From: Thermoguttaceae bacterium
GTDB taxonomy: Bacteria > Planctomycetota > Planctomycetia > Pirellulales > Thermoguttaceae
Assembly: GCA_028695965.1 (NCBI GenBank)
Contig: JAQVHZ010000009.1
Location: 1 to 64,000 of the forward strand
DNA: 64,000 bases
Direction of reading: 5' to 3'
The stretch's first letter is position 1; every line of letters starts with the position of its first letter. The translations under genes and the position numbers were made by a program. The notes beneath the pieces are model-generated. The model had not been told where the DNA came from. It did not search any database and worked only from the letters and a program-made list of their open reading frames with translations. Positions 17,523 to 25,741 of this stretch are shown piece after piece.

Positions 17523-18569
17523 TTACATCGACGCGAGAGTTTCGCCGCCTTGGGTCGAACCGATAGCGCGCCAGACGTCGGCGCTGATCGTGGAGCTGAT
17601 AAAGTGGACGGAACCGTCGGCATAGACGCAGTTAGCGCCGCCGGAGTGGCGGGATCGCGCGGAGACCCACGCGACGTCTTGGCTTGTTCCGTTGCCCGCG
17701 TCGATATTCAATTTGTAGTCTCTACAGGGCAGTCCGAGCGTTTCATTATTAACACAGCGGCAGTAGTTATAGAGCATTTTGTCGGGGTAGGCGGAGTTCG
17801 GGGTGTTGTAGTGGGTATAGAACGGAGTCAAGCAGGCTCTCCAGAACGCTCCGCGCGTGTCTTGACGAGAGGAGCCGCCAGGCGAGGTCGGGGCGAAGTT
17901 GCCGATGATGAGTTCGGACATAATCGCGCTGTTCGAAAGTCCGTCGGTAGCGGACGCCCACGTCTGATAGGTTCCGTTGGAGCCGGATTGATAGTGTCCG
18001 CCAAAGAACGCGCCTTTATGTTCGGCGTAGCCGTTCACGTCGAGTTTGGGAACCCAGTAGTTTTTCCCGATGACAGCGCCGACCGTGTCGTACCAAGCGG
18101 TGCTTCCGACGCTGACAACGTAGTTCGCAAGGTACCGTCCGCGATATACGGGAGTCGGGTCGCTGTCCGGCACATACGCTTGAGGGTTGTCGCTCGGGCA
18201 CATGAACATTGGAATGCGATTTCTCTGGTTGAATACGGCGGAGTTGTTAGTTGTGCCGTGATAGGTCTGGGGAGACCAATCGATCGTCTGGTAGAGGTTT
18301 TGCTGTTCGATGTACGGGAGGATTACATACGCCCACGTGAAGCCGTTGGCGCCTTTCGTACCGGCCATCAACGCCTTGTTGACGTCGTGATAGTTTTGAA
18401 AACCGAGCCCGAACTGTTTCAGGTTGTTGGTGCATTGCATACGTCGAGCCGCCTCACGCGCCGCTTGAACGGCGGGAAGAAGCAGACCAATCAGAATGCC
18501 GATGATGGCAATGACAACCAAAAGTTCAACCAAGGTGAAACCTTGAAGCTTCTTGGAGCTAGCGAACAT
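17523..18569 (-). CDS. DUF1559 pseudopilin-like protein 1
   Basis: A 348-residue protein with a prepilin-type N-terminal methylation/cleavage signal ([33 protein letters not shown] starts at residue 10, shown here only by its ends: GFTLVE and AAREAAR), followed by the DUF1559 domain and the C-terminal H-x9-DG motif ([12 protein letters not shown]). These proteins are extremely expanded in planctomycetes and are probably processed by a prepilin peptidase and placed in the envelope; their role is unknown. A promoter with an overlapping palindrome lies upstream (18668-18688). The lipoprotein gene follows on the same strand. Confidence 0.92.
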   Translation of the reverse strand: MFASSKKLQGFTLVELLVVIAIIGILIGLLLPAVQAAREAARRMQCTNNLKQFGLGFQNYHDVNKALMAGTKGANGFTWAYVILPYIEQQNLYQTIDWSPQTYHGTTNNSAVFNQRNRIPMFMCPSDNPQAYVPDSDPTPVYRGRYLANYVVSVGSTAWYDTVGAVIGKNYWVPKLDVNGYAEHKGAFFGGHYQSGSNGTYQTWASATDGLSNSAIMSELIIGNFAPTSPGGSSRQDTRGAFWRACLTPFYTHYNTPNSAYPDKMLYNYCRCVNNETLGLPCRDYKLNIDAGNGTSQDVAWVSARSRHSGGANCVYADGSVHFISSTISADVWRAIGSTQGGETLASM

Positions 18570-18667
18570 ATCTGAGATCCTCGCTGTGAGAGATAGGTAA
18601 AATGGATAAATAGTAAAGGGTCGAACGAATCCGTAAGGTTAAGACAGCCAGCAAGACTGACCTGCGC

Positions 18668-18688
18668 TATCAGCGCTGATATATTATA
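18668..18688 (-). promoter_or_regulatory. Minus-strand -10 hexamer next to a 14-bp perfect palindrome
   Basis: TATAAT on the minus strand (18683-18688) is followed at once by the perfect palindrome TATCAGCGCTGATA (18668-18681), which would cover the transcription start of the DUF1559 gene. No good -35 is evident. A repressor operator is a plausible reading, but it rests on position alone. Confidence 0.35.
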
Positions 18689-18955
18689 GCTGAAAATACT
18701 GGGAGCAAAATAATTCGACGAGTCAGGATGAGCAACTGAGCCCTTAAAACAAGCGATTGATGAACGCGCCTTCCTTCCGTCTCTATTTTACGTATCAATT
18801 ACGCCCTTGGCAATGATTATTTTTCGTTTTTACGACAAATAGACAGTTTATCTGTTTTCTTTGTAGCGTTTTTTCAAGACATGCACGAATGAAGGCGTCG
18901 TTTGCCGTTGGCGCAGGGCGAGCGGGAAAGACGCCGCGCCGCAGCGCGCGGGATA

Positions 18956-18986
18956 CAAAAAAGCCCCCGACCGACGCCGAGGGCTA
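18956..18986 (-). terminator. Terminator after alpha/beta hydrolase gene
   Basis: On the minus strand AGCCCTCG pairs with CGGGGGCT (one G-U pair) and is followed by TTTTTT. It lies about 30 bases after the hydrolase stop. Confidence 0.8.
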
Positions 18987-19016
18987 GAGTTAAGACGAGG
19001 TTTTTCGGGAGTAGAA

Positions 19017-19916
19017 TCAGTATTCGACTTTTGCGTTTTCCGGCGTTTCCAAAATACCGATCGTTTGCATCCATTCGTAGACGCGTTGCGGGTACTTGCG
19101 GATCGGCGCTTCGGGTCCGCAGTTGAAGAAGGCGTGATTGGCGTAAGCGTAGATATGGACTTCGCCGGGGATTCCCATGCGTTTCAGCTGTTGATAGACC
19201 TTCATGGACGCCATCGCGGAATAGCCGTCTCCGTCGCCGTGAATGAAGCACATGGGGCACGTTTGCTCGTCGAATTGGAAATCGTCGACAAGTTCGGCGT
19301 CGACGCCTTTGCCGGTATTTTCGCCGTCGACGCCGTCAGTGAGCGCGTACGCCGGATAGACCGGAATCGCAAAATTCACGTTGCAGGGGAGCTTGTCGAG
19401 TTCGTCGACCGGTTCGTAGGTCTGCGTCATGCTTGACGTCGCGGCCATGAGACAGAGGTGTCCGCCGGCGGAGAAGCCCATTTCGCCGATTTTGTTCGGG
19501 TCGATATTCCATTTTTCGGCGTTTGCACGCGAGATTCGCACGGCGCGCTGGACGTCTTGCCAGGCGGCGTAATGTTTCGGAACCCCTTCTCGGCGCGGCG
19601 TACGGTACCACAACATGACGACGGCGACGCCTTTGGAGAGGAAGTAGTCGCGCGGCATGACGCCTTCGACGTCGTAAGCGACGCCGTTATAACATCCTCC
19701 GCAGCTGACGATAATGCACGCGTCGGTCGTCTGATTTTCCGGGCGCCAGAATTCGAGCCTTGGCGTATAGTAGGAACCTCCGTTCTCTTGATACTGTTCG
19801 GGCTTGTCGCCCGGCGGCGTGGAGGGCCACAGGTTGACGACGTCGAAAGCAAACGCGGAGGACGCTGCCGAGGCGATAAAGAGCGCGGCGGCGAGGAGAA
19901 TATGTTGGAGCTTCAT
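19017..19916 (-). CDS. Exported alpha/beta hydrolase (esterase-like)
   Basis: A 299-residue protein with a signal peptide (MKLQHILLAAALFIASAAS, cleavage near AFA at 21-23). The nucleophile elbow is GFSAGG with Ser149, preceded by an oxyanion-type CGGCYNG (72-78) like the HGGG of esterase/lipase family members, and a late YANHAFFN supplies the likely catalytic histidine. Relatives are annotated as xylan or acyl esterases, so removal of acyl groups from glycans outside the cytoplasm is possible; the substrate is not shown. It is the last gene of the lpxD-lpxI-lpxI run on this strand. Its first codons and upstream bases are repeated in the scar between the two lpxI genes. Confidence 0.82.
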   Translation of the reverse strand: MKLQHILLAAALFIASAASSAFAFDVVNLWPSTPPGDKPEQYQENGGSYYTPRLEFWRPENQTTDACIIVSCGGCYNGVAYDVEGVMPRDYFLSKGVAVVMLWYRTPRREGVPKHYAAWQDVQRAVRISRANAEKWNIDPNKIGEMGFSAGGHLCLMAATSSMTQTYEPVDELDKLPCNVNFAIPVYPAYALTDGVDGENTGKGVDAELVDDFQFDEQTCPMCFIHGDGDGYSAMASMKVYQQLKRMGIPGEVHIYAYANHAFFNCGPEAPIRKYPQRVYEWMQTIGILETPENAKVEY

Positions 19917-19990
19917 GGGAAACCTCGTAATGATTAGCGCGTGAAAGACGGACGACTCTTATGGCGCGTATGCGCCGCGGACGGGTAACT

Positions 19991-20947
19991 TTATTCAGGA
20001 TTGGCGGTTGCTGCGGCGCCGACGGCGAGCCGTTTGCCGCTCAGCATGATTTCCCCGGCGGAGGCGAGATTGTCGATATCTTCTTCGATGAGCGCGACGA
20101 TCGCGATGTTATGCGCGTCGGCAAACGCGATCGTTTCTTCCGGGTCGATAAAGAGCGATTTTTTCGCTTCGACGGCGAGCACGGCGGCGCCGGCTTTAGC
20201 CATTGTTTGGACGGTGCCCAGCCCGAAGGTCGGCACGTCGAACCGCATATCTTGGTTCGGCTTCGAGACTTTGACGACGACAAAGTTCTTGCTTTTACAG
20301 AGCTTGCCGGCGCGTTTGATCGCCTCGTCGGTCCCTTCGATCGCCTCGACGGCAAGGACGGCGCGGTTCTTTACGGAGACGCTCTGACCGACGTCGAGCC
20401 GCCCCATTTCTCTTGCAAGTTTCCAGCCGAAAAGGACGTCTTGTAATTGCGCGGACGTCGGAGCGCGCTTAGTCAGTAGTTTGCGTTCCACAAGTAACTC
20501 CGGTGCGAAATAGGTTCCAGGCAAGACTGTAATTCCACGTCGTTCGAAGGCGCAACATACGGCGCCGAGCAGAGAATCGTCTTTGCAGTCGACGCGCCGA
20601 TGCAGGAAATGGTCGACGAAAGTGCGGATTGTGTAGAGGTCGGGCGCTTGGCGCCAGATGAAAAACGGGTCGAAGAGACGGACTTTGTGAATTTTGCCCG
20701 CGAGCGTCGCGTATTCGACGTTGTGTTTGCGAAAGAATCGTGTCGCCCAGCCGAATTTGCCCATGCCTTTCCAGACGAAGACGTCGCATATTTCCGCCAG
20801 GACAGGCTCTGCGTGATCGCGAATGCCCATGCATACGACCTCGTACCCGACGTCTTTCAGCGCGCGAGCTAAGTGGATCGGATAACGTCCCCAGCCTGCG
20901 ACGAGGCCGATACGCTTGACGTCCGGATGTTGGTGTTGCACGTTCAA
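19991..20947 (-). CDS. lpxI: UDP-2,3-diacylglucosamine pyrophosphatase LpxI, distal copy
   Basis: A 318-residue LpxI (former DUF1009). The enzyme hydrolyses UDP-2,3-diacylglucosamine to lipid X and UMP in lipid A synthesis, replacing LpxH. Family features visible are the N-terminal GLVAGWGRYPIHLARAL, the central VERKLLTKRAPT and GQSVSVKNRAVLAVEAIEGTD, and the C-terminal DVPTFGLGTVQTM. It is complete and shows no disruption. It lies downstream of a nearly identical copy and upstream of the alpha/beta hydrolase, all on the minus strand. Having two lpxI genes side by side is unusual; most residues are identical and differences are scattered, so both may be active. Confidence 0.93.
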   Translation of the reverse strand: MNVQHQHPDVKRIGLVAGWGRYPIHLARALKDVGYEVVCMGIRDHAEPVLAEICDVFVWKGMGKFGWATRFFRKHNVEYATLAGKIHKVRLFDPFFIWRQAPDLYTIRTFVDHFLHRRVDCKDDSLLGAVCCAFERRGITVLPGTYFAPELLVERKLLTKRAPTSAQLQDVLFGWKLAREMGRLDVGQSVSVKNRAVLAVEAIEGTDEAIKRAGKLCKSKNFVVVKVSKPNQDMRFDVPTFGLGTVQTMAKAGAAVLAVEAKKSLFIDPEETIAFADAHNIAIVALIEEDIDNLASAGEIMLSGKRLAVGAAATANPE

Positions 20948-20989
20948 GGCACCATGTTAACGTTAAAATGGATAGCGAACCTTTGTCGT

Positions 20990-21040
20990 TCACGAGTTTT
21001 TCTGTTCGAGGTCGGCGAGAAGAGCATACTGGAACTTCAT
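20990..21040 (-). repeat. Chimeric 16-codon ORF at the lpxI duplication junction
   Basis: On the minus strand ATG at 21040 opens MKFQYALLADLEQKNS and a TGA. The first eight residues match the hydrolase start (MKLQHILL) and the last eight match the end of LpxD (ADLEQKNS then stop). The bases on the left of the junction are lpxD 3' sequence and those on the right are the hydrolase upstream region (19911-19990 compares with 21035-21114). This is the breakpoint of a tandem duplication that copied lpxD-end, lpxI and hydrolase-start. It is probably not a functional gene. Confidence 0.8.
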
Positions 21041-21114
21041 CGCGGACCTTGTAGCAATTAGCGCGTGAAAGACGAGCGTCTCCTGCAGCGCGTATGCGCC
21101 AGCGACGGGCGCCT

Positions 21115-22065
21115 TTATTCAGGATTGGCGCTTGCCGCGGCGCCGACGGCGAGCCGTTTGTCGCTCACGGTAAATTCCGCTTCTGCGGCGGGATTGTCGA
21201 TATCTTCTTCGATAATTGCGATCATCGCGATATTATGCTCGTCGGCGTAGGCGATCGTTTCTTCGGCGTCGATGAGGAGCGACTTGCCCGCTTCGAAGGC
21301 GAGCACGCGCGCGCCGGCTTCCGCCATCGTTTGGACGGTTCCGAGCCCGAACGTGGGGACGTCGAACCGCATATCCTGATGCGGCTTGGCGATTTTGACG
21401 ACGACGAAGTTCTTGCTCTTGCAGAGCTTTCCTGCGCGTTTGATCGCTTCGTCGGTTCCTTCGATCGCTTCGACGGCAAGCACGTCGCGGTTCTTTACGG
21501 AAACGCTCTGTCCGACGTCGAGCCGTCCGATCGCTCTTGCGATTTTCCAGCCGAAAAAGACGTCTTGTAATTGCGCGGACGTCGGGGCGCGTTTAGTGAG
21601 TAATTTGCGTTCCACAAGCAACTCCGGAGCGAAATCGGTTCCTGGCAGGATGATAATACCGCGTTTTTCAAAGGCGCGGCATACGGTGTTGAGCAGAGAG
21701 TCGTTTTTACAGTCCTCGCGTCGGCGCAGGAAATGGTCGGCGAAGAGTCGGATCGTGTAGAGGTCCGGCGCTTGGCGCCAGATGAACAGGGGGTCGTAAA
21801 GGCGGACTTTTTGAATTTTGCCCGCGAGCGTCGCATATTTGACGTCGTGTTTGCGAAAGAATCGCGTCGCCCAGCCGAATTTGCCCATGCCTTTCCAGAC
21901 GAAGACGTCGCATATTTCCGCCAGGACAGGGTCCGCATGATCGCGAACGCCCATGCAGACGACCTCGTAGCCCTCGCTTTTCAGCGCTCTGGCCAAGTAG
22001 ATTGGATAATGACCCTGACCTGCAATGAGGCCTACGCGTTTGACGTCCACGGGATGAGGCTGCAC
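21115..22065 (-). CDS. lpxI: UDP-2,3-diacylglucosamine pyrophosphatase LpxI, proximal copy
   Basis: A 316-residue LpxI, complete, beginning GLIAGQGHYPIYLARAL and ending VGAAASANPE. It has the same conserved blocks as the distal copy (VERKLLTKRAPT, GQSVSVKNRDVLAVEAIEGTD, DVPTFGLGTVQTM). It starts 56 bases after the lpxD stop, the natural place for a lipid A pathway gene, so it holds the ancestral upstream context while the distal copy holds the ancestral downstream context. Cytoplasmic, acting at the inner membrane on UDP-2,3-diacylglucosamine. Presence of lpxD and lpxI implies an outer membrane with lipid A. Confidence 0.93.
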   Translation of the reverse strand: MQPHPVDVKRVGLIAGQGHYPIYLARALKSEGYEVVCMGVRDHADPVLAEICDVFVWKGMGKFGWATRFFRKHDVKYATLAGKIQKVRLYDPLFIWRQAPDLYTIRLFADHFLRRREDCKNDSLLNTVCRAFEKRGIIILPGTDFAPELLVERKLLTKRAPTSAQLQDVFFGWKIARAIGRLDVGQSVSVKNRDVLAVEAIEGTDEAIKRAGKLCKSKNFVVVKIAKPHQDMRFDVPTFGLGTVQTMAEAGARVLAFEAGKSLLIDAEETIAYADEHNIAMIAIIEEDIDNPAAEAEFTVSDKRLAVGAAASANPE

Positions 22066-22121
22066 GGTTAGGACTCCATATCAAGAGTTGGAAACGGATA
22101 GCGAGCGGCGTTCCTTGCCGT

Positions 22122-23186
22122 TCAGGAGTTTTTCTGTTCGAGATCGGCGATCTTCTTAGCAAGTTCTGCAACTTCTCTTTTCAGCGCTTTGAACTCTTTT
22201 TGAGTTTCCGGCAGCTTTGCGAGCGCGACCTGCTTGCGCATCTGCTCTTTTTCCGGGGTCGCGGGTATGCCGACGATCCTTGCGCCTTCGGGGACGTCGA
22301 GCATGACGCCCGCCATCGCGCCGATGACGGCGCCTTTGCCGACTTTCAGATGGTCCCGAACGCCGACTTGGCCCGCCATAACGACGTAGTCTCCGGTCGT
22401 AACGCTTCCGGCGACGCCGACGCTGGCGCAAATCATATTTCTGGCGCCTATCGTACAATTATGCGCTATCATGACGTGGTTGTCAATTTTGGTTCCTTCG
22501 CCGATTTTGGTGCAATCGTAGGCGGCGCGGTCGATCGTGGCGCACGCTCCAATTTCGACGTTGTCTTCAATGACGACGATTCCGTATTGCGAGGTTAGAA
22601 CATGGACGCCGGTCGAGGATTCGTATCCGAACCCGTAGGCGCCGATCACGCTGTTCGCATGAATAATGCAGTTGGCGCCGACGACGCAGTTCTCGTAGAC
22701 GACGACGTTAGGAAAGAGGGTCGTGTTGGGGCCGATGGAGACGCCGTCGAGCAGGACGACGCCCGCGTGAAGGGTAACGCCGTCGCCGACGACGCAGTCC
22801 TCCCCGATCGTGACAAAAGGCGCGACGGCGACGTTCTTGCCGATCGACGCGGATTCGGCGACGCGCGCTTGCGGCGAAATTCCTTCTTTCACGAGGTTGG
22901 TTCGCCGCGGCTTGAAGAACGCGGCGATTTTTTCAAACGCAGCTTTTGGCTCGTCGACGCGCAGTACGGCGAAGCGTTCCGGCAGTTGGACGTCCGCCGT
23001 TTTGGCGATGACGACGGCGCGCGCTTCGGTAACGACGTCCCAGTCGAGCTTGTCGGGGTTTTCCGCAAAGGTGATGGAGCGCGCGTCCGCGGCGTGCAGA
23101 GGGGTCGCTTTTTCAAGGACGCAATCTTGCCGTTCGTCAATAACGCCGCCAGTCAGTTCAGCTAATTGCGAAAGTCGAACTTGCAT
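22122..23186 (-). CDS. lpxD: UDP-3-O-acylglucosamine N-acyltransferase LpxD
   Basis: A 354-residue acyltransferase that adds the N-linked 3-hydroxyacyl chain to UDP-3-O-acylglucosamine in lipid A synthesis. The N-terminal uridine-binding domain (about 1-100) precedes a left-handed beta-helix of hexapeptide repeats (for example IGPNTTLFPNVVVYENCVVG) and the conserved IAHNCTIG block holding the catalytic histidine, then a C-terminal helix ending in a coiled coil (ELAKKIADLEQKNS). The start at 23186 is chosen because the domain begins there (MQVRLSQLAEL) and AAGGAG lies upstream; the frame is open to 23261. Trimeric in the family. Confidence 0.93.
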   Translation of the reverse strand: MQVRLSQLAELTGGVIDERQDCVLEKATPLHAADARSITFAENPDKLDWDVVTEARAVVIAKTADVQLPERFAVLRVDEPKAAFEKIAAFFKPRRTNLVKEGISPQARVAESASIGKNVAVAPFVTIGEDCVVGDGVTLHAGVVLLDGVSIGPNTTLFPNVVVYENCVVGANCIIHANSVIGAYGFGYESSTGVHVLTSQYGIVVIEDNVEIGACATIDRAAYDCTKIGEGTKIDNHVMIAHNCTIGARNMICASVGVAGSVTTGDYVVMAGQVGVRDHLKVGKGAVIGAMAGVMLDVPEGARIVGIPATPEKEQMRKQVALAKLPETQKEFKALKREVAELAKKIADLEQKNS

Positions 23187-23439
23187 CAGGGGGGAAACTC
23201 CTTCTGGTAGATTGCGCCGCTTGAATCTTTGGGTCTGCGAATCGTTGGCGCGATAGGTCAACGTCAGGCGACGACGTTCTTGCTAAATAGAAAAACCGCC
23301 CTTCAATCAAGCGCAATGCTTGCTGAACGACGGCGTATTCTTTTCCGTCCGCCGAGCTGCAGTGCGCTTGAATCGAGGCTGTTACGCATGGTACGATAAG
23401 GACTGCTTTGCCGGCAGGCGAGTTCGATAAACGTCAAGA

Positions 23440-23721
23440 TCAAGCGTCCGCTTGTTCGACCTTAGTCTTAACGATGAGTTTGGCTAAGCGAGACTTTCTT
23501 CGCGAGGTATGGTTCTTGTGCCACAGTCCGCGCGCCGCCGCGCGATCCAGAGCGCTGCATACGCTTGGGAATTGCGCCTCAGCCGCTTCGACGTCGCCGG
23601 CGCGGAGAGATTTGAGCATATTCTTGATACGGTTACGGACAATGGAACGAGCAGAACGGTTACGATCGCGACGAACGACGTTTTGTCGCTGTCTTTTCTT
23701 AGCGCTTGTAATTCTTGGCAT
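23440..23721 (-). CDS. rpsT: 30S ribosomal protein S20
   Basis: A 93-residue basic protein starting MPRITSAKKRQRQN, with the S20 pattern of long Arg/Lys-rich helices (VVRRDRNRSARSIVRNRIK) and the C-terminal HKNHTSRRKSRLAK block. It binds 16S rRNA in the small subunit. The start at 23721 fits the family; an upstream ATG at 23751 would add ten unlike residues. It stands alone between lpxD and the TPR gene. Confidence 0.95.
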   Translation of the reverse strand: MPRITSAKKRQRQNVVRRDRNRSARSIVRNRIKNMLKSLRAGDVEAAEAQFPSVCSALDRAAARGLWHKNHTSRRKSRLAKLIVKTKVEQADA

Positions 23722-24123
23722 AGTTAATCTTTTAAAATTTCTTAGGAACAACGTTTTTTTACAAACTCATGTCGGGAAACAAACGCAGGCTCGTAAAAAG
23801 ATGGGCACATCGACCTGACGCTCGTTTGGACCCGCCGCACGACGGCTCCGACAAAAGTTTTCGCGAGACGAAAAAAATCAAGAATCTATTTTGAACTTTT
23901 AGGATTCCTTTTGATTTTTTTATTCTTTCGGCAAAAATTTTCCTCAGCATTTCAATTCGACAGGAAAATAATTGCGTTCAAGAACAAGGCCTCGACGCCG
24001 CTTGGGCTTTTCGGAAAAACGCGTTATTTTAACTTAATACCCGCAAAATCCCCGTAAAAACCCGCGTTGCGCGCTTGTCGATGAGAGCGTTCGACGTTAG
24101 GCGCGCGCCGCAAAAAATTTTGT
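23722..24123. other. 402-base AT-rich intergenic region
   Basis: Carries the unseen promoter of rpsT on the minus strand. No gene, tRNA or clear hairpin terminator was found by eye. Confidence 0.5.
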
Positions 24124-25470
24124 CTACTGATTATGCCTCTTTTCTGCAATCTTGTCTAGTAGCCCCCCGACGTCTTTATAAGAAAAATCGATAGCGGCGA
24201 GCTGATTGGCGTAATCGTCGGCTTTGTCGTAGTTGTCGAGCCCGAGAGCGAGCCTTGCGCCGTAGTAGAGCGCTTTTTTCAGATCCTCGCTCTGTTTAGG
24301 CAGGACGGCGATCGCTTGGTCGTAGTGAGTCAGCGCGAGGCGGTACTGTTTGATATGCTGGAAGCACTGCGCGAGGAGCAGGAGGCATTGCGGGTTCAGG
24401 CTGTGGTCCGCTTTTGCTGTCTGGAACGCGGTGATTGCCTCTTTGTATTCTCCGCGCTGCATATGGTAATTGCCCAGTTCAAAGTGGACGTGCGAATTAT
24501 CGGGCGTCATTGTCAGGTTGTACTGAATGAGCTCGAAGGTTCTGGCGTCGAGGGCTTCTTTTTGTTGATTGAACTTTTCTTTGAGCTCTTCGGACGGGCT
24601 CTTTTCGTACTGTTCCTTAATTCTTGCGAGTTCTTCTCTTGCTCGGCTCTTCTGCGCTTCCAGGAGCTGCGGGTAAAAGACGTCGTCGTTCGGGAAGACT
24701 TTCAAGGCGCGCTTGCACGTGTCTTCGACTCGGCGCATATTTCCTCTTTGATAGAAATGGTTGATCAAGTCGACATAGGCGGACCGGTCGTTTGGATCCT
24801 TTCTGAGCCTCTTTTCACATTCGTCTTCAACGGAGAGTTTTTCGACGGGGCTTTGCGCGGCTTCTTCCGCCTCTTTGGACCCTCGCGGGGCCTGTTTGAC
24901 GCGGTTGATCGTCTTTTCGAGCATGAGGTCGCTGATTCTCTTGCCCGCTTCGGGATCGTCCGGCTTGAGCTTGCTGACTCTTCCCCAGCAGGCGAGCGCG
25001 TCGTCGTACATCTGCCGATCGCCCAGCTCGATCGCGGCGATTCTGTTGACTTCGACGCTGTCGGGCGCGGATTGGACGGCGTGTTTCAAGTAGGCGAGCC
25101 CGGCTTCTTCGAGCCCTTCTTCGAGGCACGCGAGCCCCATGGCGACAAATGCCTGGTCGTCCCATGGATCTTTTTTGAGCTTTTCTACGCCTTCCTGCAT
25201 CGCCGTTTCGAAATCTTTTGGCTTTCCAATTGGAACGTTTTTCTTTGCGGCTCTTACGAACCCAAACGCTCCTTTTTTCTTCGGCTGCCCGTACTTAACG
25301 CGCAGGTTAGCGATGAACGAATTCATGTACAAGAGGTTGGACGGATCGGAAAGCACGCACTGCGAAAACATTTCCGTCGCGTAATCATGGTCGCCAATCT
25401 GCATCTTCTGGTTGCCATACTCGAAGCATTGCTGCAGTCTTGCGCGCTTTGAAGGTGAAATTTCTTGCAT
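24124..25470 (-). CDS. TPR-repeat protein
   Basis: A 448-residue protein without a signal peptide or membrane segment, composed of tetratricopeptide-like helix pairs. Clear units are near residues 8-45 (GNQKMQIGDHDYATEMFSQCVLSDPSN), 110-145 (ACLEEGLEEAGLAYLKHAV), 235-265 and 325-420 (HFELGNYHMQRGEYKEAITAFQTA). A charged helical stretch at about 270-310 separates the sets. Probably a cytoplasmic scaffold for protein contacts; no partner can be read from its neighbours. It is the only gene between rpsT and the long lipoprotein gene. Confidence 0.82.
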   Translation of the reverse strand: MQEISPSKRARLQQCFEYGNQKMQIGDHDYATEMFSQCVLSDPSNLLYMNSFIANLRVKYGQPKKKGAFGFVRAAKKNVPIGKPKDFETAMQEGVEKLKKDPWDDQAFVAMGLACLEEGLEEAGLAYLKHAVQSAPDSVEVNRIAAIELGDRQMYDDALACWGRVSKLKPDDPEAGKRISDLMLEKTINRVKQAPRGSKEAEEAAQSPVEKLSVEDECEKRLRKDPNDRSAYVDLINHFYQRGNMRRVEDTCKRALKVFPNDDVFYPQLLEAQKSRAREELARIKEQYEKSPSEELKEKFNQQKEALDARTFELIQYNLTMTPDNSHVHFELGNYHMQRGEYKEAITAFQTAKADHSLNPQCLLLLAQCFQHIKQYRLALTHYDQAIAVLPKQSEDLKKALYYGARLALGLDNYDKADDYANQLAAIDFSYKDVGGLLDKIAEKRHNQ

Positions 25471-25681
25471 GGTATTATTTTCTCGCTTTTCCGAAAAGTA
25501 GCGTTTCTTCTTGACGTCGGCGAATCGGCGGAGCTCGAACGCGCGTCCCTTGACTCTTACTTATTATAATAACGTTGGAAGCTATTTTCAACTGCAGGCA
25601 AGGTTCTTTTCAACTTTTTTTGGCGCGGCGGCTATTTTCTGCGAAATTTTGGCGCATGAGGAGCGTTTTAGAGATAAAAAA

Positions 25682-25709
25682 TCCCCGACGCATTTGAAAT
25701 GGTCGGGGA
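25682..25709 (-). terminator. Terminator after the LolA-like lipoprotein gene
   Basis: TCCCCGAC (25682-25689) pairs with GTCGGGGA (25702-25709), and a T-run follows on the minus strand. It is 33 bases beyond the lipoprotein stop. Confidence 0.8.
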
Positions 25710-25741
25710 GCGGAGAGGTTCTTGGGATTGGCGGACGGTCG

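Larger units (their letters stand above)
18570..19016. other. 447-base intergenic region
   Basis: It holds the DUF1559 promoter region on the minus strand (palindrome and -10 at 18668-18688) and the terminator of the hydrolase gene (18956-18986). No further gene or RNA was recognised. Confidence 0.5.
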
